A DNA stretch of 8,340 nucleotides, from NCBI GenBank assembly GCA_002431865.1, contig DJEI01000005.1:32600-40939 (forward strand), in the 5' to 3' direction. Of the stretch, positions 1-4,970 are shown piece after piece. The stretch comes from Lachnospiraceae bacterium UBA5902. GTDB lineage: Bacteria; Bacillota; Clostridia; Lachnospirales; Lachnospiraceae. Every line of letters starts with the position of its first letter. The first letter of the stretch is position 1. The position numbers and the translations under genes were made by a program. The notes below the pieces were generated by a model. The model was not told where the DNA came from. It did no database searches and saw nothing but the letters and a program-made list of their open reading frames with translations.

Positions 1-197
1 AACATCGTGTTCAAACATTGCTATTCTACTTACAGAACATCAAGTACTTCTAAGTTTCAAACATATTTATATTATCAGAATGTGATACTTCCATATATAT
101 ACAATTCACAATACATTTCGCAAGTTTCTCCTCTATTTTTTATTATTGGATCGTTCGTTTTGTCTTGATGCCAGATACAAAAGTCCAGCCAAATTAT
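1..197. other. AT-rich segment without a supported gene
   Basis: No ORF here has a ribosome binding site and recognisable product. On the plus strand one frame is open from base 1 to a TGA at 166-168 (55 codons), but its translation is rich in Tyr, Ser and Ile, looks like translated AT-rich DNA, and resembles nothing I recognise. The segment lies just downstream of the minus-strand gene ending at 198. I see no convincing GC-rich terminator hairpin there, so how that transcript ends is unclear. Confidence 0.5.
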
Positions 198-584
198 TTA
201 TTTATCTTGTTTTTTGTTTTGCTTGTCTGCCTTATTCACACCGAGCAATCCCTTGATGATAAATCCGACACCGACGCCGATCGTGCCGAGGATCAGTGCC
301 AGTTCGAGTCCGGTCATATACCGCATGGATACGTTCAGTGAAATGATAAGGCATACAAAAAATGCAATGCATAAGCCGATCAGTGAGAGTCCGGTCAGCA
401 TGTTCGGCTTCACAATAAATGCGATAAACGCAACGACGATCAGCACAATCAGAATGCCTCCGACATTCACACGCCCCATCCGGTAGAACAACGTGAAGCT
501 GCTCACAACGACGTTCTGCAAGAAGATGATTACTCCGATGATTGTAAGTACAATTCCTAATAAAAACTGCAATAATTCTTTCAT
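198..584 (-). CDS. Small four-helix membrane protein, function unknown
   Basis: This encodes a 128-residue, strongly hydrophobic protein with about four predicted membrane segments (roughly residues 5-25, 40-58, 63-83 and 91-111). The C-terminal tail is short, hydrophilic and lysine-rich (about 118-128). By the positive-inside rule both termini probably face the cytoplasm. There is no signal peptide cleavage site, catalytic motif or family signature I recognise. The start is well supported: GGGAGGA lies five to six bases upstream of the ATG. A promoter is visible upstream and the neighbouring transcript appears to end in a hairpin between the two genes, so this is probably a single-gene transcript. 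I can claim only an integral membrane protein. Confidence 0.85.
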   Translation of the reverse strand: MKELLQFLLGIVLTIIGVIIFLQNVVVSSFTLFYRMGRVNVGGILIVLIVVAFIAFIVKPNMLTGLSLIGLCIAFFVCLIISLNVSMRYMTGLELALILGTIGVGVGFIIKGLLGVNKADKQNKKQDK

Positions 585-633
585 TGGTTCCTCCCTGTTT
601 CCCTCTTAGAAAATAATCACATACTTGGCTTTG

Positions 634-662
634 ATTTTACCATACTTCGACAAAGCTGTACA
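634..662 (-). promoter_or_regulatory. Sigma-A-type promoter with extended -10 for the 128-aa membrane protein
   Basis: Read on the minus strand, the -10 is TAAAAT (634-639), preceded by TGG to form an extended -10 (TGn). The weak -35 is TGTACA (657-662) with a 17-bp spacer. The expected start site leaves a leader of about 40 nt before the ATG at 584. The -35 is poor, so the call rests mainly on the extended -10 and the spacing. Confidence 0.5.
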
Positions 663-665
663 CAC

Positions 666-716
666 AAAAACGGACAGAGGGACGCTTCTTCTGTCCCGAA
701 GAGTGTCACTCTGTCC
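666..716 (-). terminator. Intrinsic terminator of the ldh operon
   Basis: On the minus strand GGACAGAG (709-716) pairs perfectly with CTCTGTCC (672-679). The stem continues through a further GAC/GTC pair after one mismatch, and an inner TCTTC/GAAGA stem closes the loop. The 3' arm is followed by G and then TTTTT (666-670). The hairpin starts about 38 nt after the stop of the eight-helix membrane protein gene and precedes the promoter of the next gene, so it is well placed to end the ldh transcript. Confidence 0.7.
672..716. repeat. REP-like palindromic element (GGACAGAG / CTCTGTCC)
   Basis: This 45-bp imperfect palindrome has 12-bp arms with one mismatch and an internal second hairpin (GGGAC at 679-683 with GTCCC at 693-697). 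The wording 'GGACAGAGGGAC...CTCTGTCC' recalls dispersed intergenic palindromes that I remember from many Clostridia, where they resemble REP elements mobilised by RAYT-type transposases. Only one copy is in this window, so dispersal cannot be shown here. No transposase gene is adjacent. Confidence 0.45.
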
Positions 717-754
717 TAAATAGCTGCATATTAAATTTTATATGCCTATCCCCA

Positions 755-1519
755 TCAATGCAGGCGCACCGCTGCCGCTATCTTTCCGGCAATCCACATC
801 ACAGACGCCGCAATCAGAAAGATCAGGGCAAACCCATTTACCTTTTCTTTCCAGCGCATCGCCACAATAATCGTATCTCCAATCACTGCGATTGCAATCG
901 GAATTACATAAAACAGATTGACTGCATTTCCTATCATCACTTTGTACATCAAAACCGCGAACACGGCAACAAGTGCAAGCGAAACAACCGCTTCTATCAC
1001 ATGAAAAAGTATAGCTTTATCAATTTCCGAATGATACACAACCGGAATTGCCATGGAAAATAATATCAGATAGACCAGTGACATCCATAATAACACCCTG
1101 TCTTCTGCCTGTGCATTTACGCACGCTGTCTTGATAACCAACGCGGCAATCAGCATTCCGTAAGAAGCAAACTGAATTCCAGGAATCGTATATTCTGTAT
1201 GTACCATGCCAGATACAAGAATGACTCCTGCGGTTATGGAAAGCATTCGATAATCAACGGAATTATAAACATTCATATCCATTGTAAATAACGATTTCAG
1301 GAACCATGCATTCCCCACTATCAATAAAACAAGAAATGCAGCAAGCGATAAGAACACTGCCAGATACACATATCCATTGAAACCATTTCCAAACAGCTTT
1401 ACATTCTTGTCCTTTATAGATCGCACGATGCTCTGTACACGTTCCGCAAATAAAACAATGAAATATAACATAATCAACCAATTCATAGCAGCCGCCGGTA
1501 TTCCAACACGTAATCCCAT
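755..1519 (-). CDS. Eight-helix integral membrane protein, second gene of the ldh operon
   Basis: This encodes a 254-residue polytopic protein with about eight predicted membrane helices (roughly 10-25, 50-70, 91-108, 114-134, 141-161, 168-192, 200-221 and 227-249). The loops are short. The basic loop near residues 33-42 (RSIKDKNVK) and the C-terminal VRLH suggest cytoplasmic ends. The ATG at 1519 is chosen because AAGGAGGG lies seven to eight bases upstream. A nearer ATG five bases earlier is in another frame, too close to the Shine-Dalgarno, and opens only a short frame. The gene begins 14 nt after the lactate dehydrogenase stop with no promoter between, so the two are almost certainly co-transcribed. 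I do not recognise the family. A link to lactate or redox metabolism would rest only on operon position. Confidence 0.85.
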   Translation of the reverse strand: MGLRVGIPAAAMNWLIMLYFIVLFAERVQSIVRSIKDKNVKLFGNGFNGYVYLAVFLSLAAFLVLLIVGNAWFLKSLFTMDMNVYNSVDYRMLSITAGVILVSGMVHTEYTIPGIQFASYGMLIAALVIKTACVNAQAEDRVLLWMSLVYLILFSMAIPVVYHSEIDKAILFHVIEAVVSLALVAVFAVLMYKVMIGNAVNLFYVIPIAIAVIGDTIIVAMRWKEKVNGFALIFLIAASVMWIAGKIAAAVRLH

Positions 1520-1533
1520 GCCATTCCCTCCTT

Positions 1534-2490
1534 CTACATCTCCAGCGATGCAAGAATCTCTTTTAAGGCATCTGCAGATTCTTTTAATTTCAACGCCTCT
1601 TCTCCACTTAACTTGATCGGAATATCTGTCTCTACGCCATCCGCACCAACAATTGCAGGCATACTCAGAACCACATCCTCGATACCGTACGCACCATGTA
1701 TCATGTGCGAAACTGGCAGAATAGATTTCTCATCCCGCATGATCACCTCGCAGATTCTCCTTACAGACATTGCAATTCCATAATACGTCGCATGCTTCCG
1801 GTTAATAATTTCATATGCACTGTTCTTCACAGCATCTGCGATTTCCCGCGTATTTTCCTTATGCTGGTAATGTCCACGCATCTCGCACATCTCGCTTAAC
1901 TCCACACCGGAGACATTCGCAGACGACCATGCAACTACTTCGCTGTCACCATGTTCACCCACAATAAATGCATGCACACTCCGGCTGTCCACCGACAAAT
2001 GTTCACCCAATTTGTATTTAAGTCTGGCACTGTCTAACACTGTGCCGGAACCGATCACCCTCTGCTCCGGAAGTCCTGATAATTTGATTGCCACCTGCGT
2101 CAGAATATCTACCGGATTTGCTACCACAAGCAGAATTCCATTGAAATTCCGCTTTGCAATTTCCGGGATAATAGACTTGAATATCGCAACATTTTTGTTC
2201 ACAAGATCCAGTCTTGTTTCCCCCGGTTTCTGCCCGGCTCCCGCGGAGATAATCACGATTGCCGCATCTGCAACATCGTCATAATCTCCCGCATAAATCC
2301 GCATCGGTGAAGCAAATGGGATTCCATGGCTGATATCCATTGCCTCCCCCTCAGCTTTCTTCCTATCTGCATCAATCAATGCAATCTCTGTAAATAAACC
2401 ACTCTGCATCAAAGCAAAGACAGATGCAGATCCCACAAATCCACAGCCGATCATAACCGCTTTTTTTGCATTCACTTTATTATTTTCCAT
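1534..2490 (-). CDS. ldh: L-lactate dehydrogenase (NAD-dependent)
   Basis: This cytoplasmic enzyme reduces pyruvate to L-lactate while oxidising NADH, a fermentative redox outlet. The 318-residue length is normal. Visible signatures are the Rossmann GxGxxG (G15, G17, G20), Asp40 for NAD binding, and the active-site loop AGAGQKPGETR (83-93). Gln87 in that loop is the lactate-type discriminator (malate dehydrogenases have Arg), and Arg93 is the loop arginine. The ANPVD motif is at 124-128, Asp153 and Arg156 are the substrate and proton-relay residues, and GEHGDSE (178-184) holds catalytic His180. His173 of the usual fructose-1,6-bisphosphate site is present, but the position equivalent to Arg173 in Bacillus LDH is Lys158, so activation may differ. 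The start has AAAGGAGG eight bases upstream. A downstream membrane protein gene is co-transcribed, and a Fur-type palindrome covers the expected transcription start. Confidence 0.97.
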   Translation of the reverse strand: MENNKVNAKKAVMIGCGFVGSASVFALMQSGLFTEIALIDADRKKAEGEAMDISHGIPFASPMRIYAGDYDDVADAAIVIISAGAGQKPGETRLDLVNKNVAIFKSIIPEIAKRNFNGILLVVANPVDILTQVAIKLSGLPEQRVIGSGTVLDSARLKYKLGEHLSVDSRSVHAFIVGEHGDSEVVAWSSANVSGVELSEMCEMRGHYQHKENTREIADAVKNSAYEIINRKHATYYGIAMSVRRICEVIMRDEKSILPVSHMIHGAYGIEDVVLSMPAIVGADGVETDIPIKLSGEEALKLKESADALKEILASLEM

Positions 2491-2523
2491 AATTGTTTCC
2501 TCCTTTGTCGTATTTGTTTTAAC

Positions 2524-2542
2524 AATAGTAATTATTACTATT
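2524..2542. promoter_or_regulatory. Perfect 19-bp palindrome, Fur/Zur/PerR-type operator candidate on ldh
   Basis: AATAGTAAT-T-ATTACTATT is a perfect palindrome with one central base. Its core TAGTAAT-N-ATTACTA (2526-2540) has the 7-1-7 architecture of Fur-family boxes. From memory of the Bacillus consensus sequences it is closest to Zur (TCGTAATNATTACGA), differing at one base per half, and less like PerR (TTATAATNATTATAA). It begins two bases after the ldh -10 and covers the expected start site, a typical repressor position. Which metal or peroxide sensor binds is an inference, since no regulator gene is in the window. Confidence 0.55.
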
Positions 2543-2544
2543 TT

Positions 2545-2572
2545 AGTATAACATGCTTCCAGCTTTTGTCAA
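2545..2572 (-). promoter_or_regulatory. ldh promoter
   Basis: On the minus strand the -35 is a perfect TTGACA (2567-2572). The -10 is TATACT (2545-2550) and is preceded by TGT, giving an extended -10. The spacer is 16 bp. The predicted leader is about 48 nt and contains the palindrome just described and the Shine-Dalgarno sequence. This should be a strong promoter when not repressed. Confidence 0.8.
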
Positions 2573-2588
2573 TTTGTATTTATAAAAG

Positions 2589-2617
2589 AACATGCAGATT
2601 GCTACCATGTGCATGTT
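2589..2617. other. Hairpin-forming inverted repeat between the surface operon and ldh
   Basis: AACATGCA (2589-2596) and TGCATGTT (2610-2617) are perfect 8-bp arms around a 13-bp loop. The repeat lies between the strong terminator of the 710-aa gene and the ldh promoter. T-rich runs flank it on both strands, so it could act as a weak second terminator in either direction. No plus-strand gene is present to need one. Its role is uncertain. Confidence 0.3.
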
Positions 2618-2640
2618 TTATTTCTGCTATATTGGCAATT

Positions 2641-2680
2641 AAAATAAAACCAAAAAGCGCCGTATTGCTACGACGCTTTT
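2641..2680 (-). terminator. Intrinsic terminator of the surface-protein operon
   Basis: On the minus strand, AAAAGCGTCGTA (2669-2680) pairs with TACGGCGCTTTT (2653-2664) around the loop GCAA. This gives a 12-bp stem with one G-T wobble and a stable GNRA-type loop, followed by the T-rich run TTTTTGGTTTTATTTT. It lies 40 nt after the stop of the 710-aa surface protein gene and insulates that operon from the ldh promoter. Confidence 0.88.
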
Positions 2681-2720
2681 GTCTTGCCCGGAAGATATGG
2701 AGCAACGGAGCACTATTCAA

Positions 2721-4853
2721 TTATCTGTTGTACTTTTTCTTTCTGTTGACAACCGTTGTGCCAATGGCTGCGCCGCCGCTGACAAAGAGCAGGGCAATCC
2801 ACAAAGCAGGGTTGCCAGTATCGCCGGTCTGCGGAAATTTGGAATCGGCTTTCAGCTTCGCCGTTATGGTGTCGGCTTTATTAATTTCCTTCGTACCATC
2901 CTTGTTGCTGAAATACTTACCACAGCCTTCGCAGTACCAATACTCGATGTTGCCCTCGGCGCTCTTGGTCGCCGCCTTTGCCAGAAATTGCTTTAAGTCA
3001 GTGTGGTTCTTCGGATCAAGCTCACCGTATTCAGCACCACAGACCTCGCACTTTGCTTTGTTCTTGCAGGTTGCTTTACCGCCGGTGTGGTCGTTTAAGA
3101 TCGTAACGCTCTTTTCCGCTTCGATTACAAAGCCGTCCGCTGTTTCCGCATGAACCGTTACCTTAAAGCTGTTTCCTTCGGCAGGATAGCCAGAAGAGAC
3201 GAGTTTAACTGTATATTTTCCATTTTCAAGCGTTGCTGTAAGGTTGCCGCCGATCTTTTCAAACTCATATCCAGTGGTAATGAGTTTGCATCCCTCTGGG
3301 AGTGTAAAGCCGAAGGTATAATCCTGCGTCCGGCAGACCTTATCAGGAGCGTTGAGCGTCAGTGCCGGGATAGGTTTTTTCTCTGTTTCAAAATCGCAAT
3401 TGCTGCACTTCTGCCAATACTCGCCGTTTTCGCTCTGCCATGTAAATGCATGTCCCTTTGCAGATATCGTCCCCTTGCAGATAGAGCAAACTGCCGAATC
3501 GGTGCAGGTCGGCTGCGCCGTGCTGCCGGCATGATTGCACTCCGACCATTTTGCCGTTACTCTTATACTTTCGTTGACAGGAACTGAAAAGTCAAACGCA
3601 TTTTCGCCCACATACCAGCCTTCAAAAATGCAACCGGCTTTCGCGGGGTCATCCGGTCTGACAACAAGTACATTCAATACCTTCTGTTCCGCAACAGGGG
3701 TTCCGCCGCAGGAATCGAAAGATACAGTAAATATATCAAACGATAACGGAGATGCACCGCAATTTTCGATCGTGCCGCCGCTAATGGAAACGATTGCCTC
3801 GTCTTTTTCACCGTACACAGCATTGCCGGAGCCACCCTCATCCACGGTACAATTCTTAATGGTGCCGCCGGTCATGGTGAAGCTGCCGGCTTCGCGTATG
3901 TTCACCGCACCGCCCCAGTTGCCGGCAGAACAATTTTCAATCGTTCCGCCGTTCATTACAAAGGAAGCATTCCCCTTGATAAAGATCACACCGGCATCGT
4001 CATCGGCTCTGCAGCCACTGATGGTACCGCTATTCATAATAAAGGTGCATCCCTTACCGATATCCACCGCGCCTCCGTCATCGCCGGCTTTACAATTCGT
4101 AATCGTTCCACCGTTCATCACAAATTTTCCGTAGACTCCCTCGGAATTCCCGGATGAGATATCCACAGCACCGCCGTCACCATCAGCATCCGTGCAATTC
4201 ATGATGTTGCCGCTCTCCAGGGTCAGTGTGCCTCCCTGGACATTAAATCCGCAGTTTTTGTTCTGCCCGTCGATCCTGCCGCCAGTGCCACTGTCCTTCA
4301 CAGTCAGTTTTCCACTGCTGAGCACCCGAATGATATCCACGTCTGTCAAACCACAGCTCAGAGTATATCCGTTTAGATCAAGAGTCACAGTGCGCTCTAC
4401 ATCGAGTTCCTCAGTGACCTCAATATTTCCACCTAACTTGATTTCTGCACAGTTCACATTTTCAAGTGCCGACTTCAATTCCGTTTCGTTGATGGCAACA
4501 CCGGCATTCTGAACGGCAATGCCATTTTCTCCTTCACCGTTCATCTGTGCAGGAGCCGCTTCGGATTTTACCGCCAGCGCTTCGTCCTTCTGTTCCTCTT
4601 GGGTTTTCTCTTCTTCCGGCTTTGGCACTGTACCCTCAGCTGTCGCTTCGTTGTGCTTCCCACAGTTTTCCGCCAAAGCACCTTCTGCACCGCAGGCAGG
4701 ACAATCAGCGTTCATTGCTTCTGCCGTGCAGGCCGTTTCGCAGGTGCATACAAGTGGTTTCCCTTCCGTGTTGTCCTCAGCAAACGCCGTTGTTGGCATA
4801 AGGCAGAGCACCATGCACAGAGCGAGCAGGATACTGAATAATCGTTTCCTCAT
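2721..4853 (-). CDS. Secreted, sortase-anchored beta-helix surface protein with InlB-type repeat
   Basis: This is a 710-residue surface protein. A signal peptide spans residues 1-25 (cleavage likely after AFA). A Cys-rich segment (36-64: CTC, CPAC) and an acidic Glu/Lys-rich linker (about 65-100) follow. Residues 120-365 hold a right-handed beta-helix-like region with six turns ending in NC or GC (Cys 220, 254, 281, 308, 335, 365). An InlB B-repeat-like module is at about 375-436 (GWY...F....V......AKW). Zinc-ribbon-like CxxC/His modules sit at 439-486 and 596-644. The sorting signal is FPQTGD (673-678), then a hydrophobic segment (about 682-702) and RKKKYNR. GGAGGT lies six bases upstream of the ATG. 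The gene is translationally coupled to a short ORF. Its codons look more GC-rich than those of the 917-aa neighbour, which may mean a separate origin. The likely role is adhesion or surface display; the ligand is unknown. Confidence 0.88.
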   Translation of the reverse strand: MRKRLFSILLALCMVLCLMPTTAFAEDNTEGKPLVCTCETACTAEAMNADCPACGAEGALAENCGKHNEATAEGTVPKPEEEKTQEEQKDEALAVKSEAAPAQMNGEGENGIAVQNAGVAINETELKSALENVNCAEIKLGGNIEVTEELDVERTVTLDLNGYTLSCGLTDVDIIRVLSSGKLTVKDSGTGGRIDGQNKNCGFNVQGGTLTLESGNIMNCTDADGDGGAVDISSGNSEGVYGKFVMNGGTITNCKAGDDGGAVDIGKGCTFIMNSGTISGCRADDDAGVIFIKGNASFVMNGGTIENCSAGNWGGAVNIREAGSFTMTGGTIKNCTVDEGGSGNAVYGEKDEAIVSISGGTIENCGASPLSFDIFTVSFDSCGGTPVAEQKVLNVLVVRPDDPAKAGCIFEGWYVGENAFDFSVPVNESIRVTAKWSECNHAGSTAQPTCTDSAVCSICKGTISAKGHAFTWQSENGEYWQKCSNCDFETEKKPIPALTLNAPDKVCRTQDYTFGFTLPEGCKLITTGYEFEKIGGNLTATLENGKYTVKLVSSGYPAEGNSFKVTVHAETADGFVIEAEKSVTILNDHTGGKATCKNKAKCEVCGAEYGELDPKNHTDLKQFLAKAATKSAEGNIEYWYCEGCGKYFSNKDGTKEINKADTITAKLKADSKFPQTGDTGNPALWIALLFVSGGAAIGTTVVNRKKKYNR
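3759..4237 (-). repeat. Beta-helix coding repeats, 27-residue period
   Basis: This stretch encodes six turns of the pattern F-x-M-x-G-G-T-I-x-N-C within the 710-aa protein. Four successive turns end at Cys 254, 281, 308 and 335, exactly 27 residues (81 bp) apart. The first (Cys220) and last (Cys365) are spaced 34 and 30 residues. The loops between turns are rich in Asp and Gly (for example DADGDGG and AGDDGGAV). The regular spacing points to a stacked solenoid with an Asn-Cys ladder. Confidence 0.8.
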
Positions 4854-4960
4854 TTTGTTACCTCCGTTTCGCTGTTCTTTGACAGCTCAAAATCGTATTT
4901 CTTTTTCAACATTGCAAACAACTTATACATAACCTTGGTGGCAATTGCCTTGATATCCAT
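4850..4960 (-). CDS. Small ORF (36 aa), translationally coupled to the 710-aa surface protein
   Basis: This ORF starts with ATG ten bases after the stop of the 917-aa gene, with AGGA five bases upstream. Its stop overlaps the start of the 710-aa gene as ATGA, the classic layout for translational coupling. The first 26 residues (MDIKAIATKVMYK... to FEL) place Ile3, Ile6, Ala7, Val10, Met11, Leu14, Phe15, Met17 and Leu18 on one face and lysines on the other, so a cationic amphipathic helix is likely. The last ten residues are polar (SKNSETEVTK). There is no Cys, so it is not an ordinary AgrD-type peptide precursor. I recognise no homologue. It may be a real small protein, a coupling leader, or the tail of a lost gene. 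Confidence 0.45.
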   Translation of the reverse strand: MDIKAIATKVMYKLFAMLKKKYDFELSKNSETEVTK

Positions 4961-4970
4961 TGATTCCTGA

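Noticed and set aside
1..168. Plus-strand frame open from the left edge for 55 codons
   Set aside because: The composition (many Tyr, Ser, Ile) and lack of any recognisable motif make a chance open frame the better explanation. A gene tail entering the window cannot be fully excluded.
2514..2525. TTGTTTTAACAA as a Rex (NADH-sensing) operator on ldh
   Set aside because: Rex sites have longer half-sites with a wider spacer (TTGTTAA-N4-TTAACAA). This 12-bp match is short, lies downstream of the start site, and partly overlaps the better Fur-type palindrome.
2566..3153. 195-codon plus-strand ORF
   Set aside because: It is antisense to the 710-aa surface protein and its terminator, which have a signal peptide, repeats, a sorting signal and a ribosome binding site. 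The plus-strand frame has none of these.
3535..4134. 199-codon plus-strand ORF with proline-rich repeats (IVPPF type)
   Set aside because: The repeats are the reverse complement of the regular beta-helix turns of the 710-aa protein. The periodicity is inherited from the coding strand.
4871..4887. GCTGT/ACAGC hairpin before the 710-aa gene as a terminator
   Set aside because: It has only a 5-bp stem with no T-tract on the minus strand, and it lies within the small coupled ORF just before the ribosome binding site.
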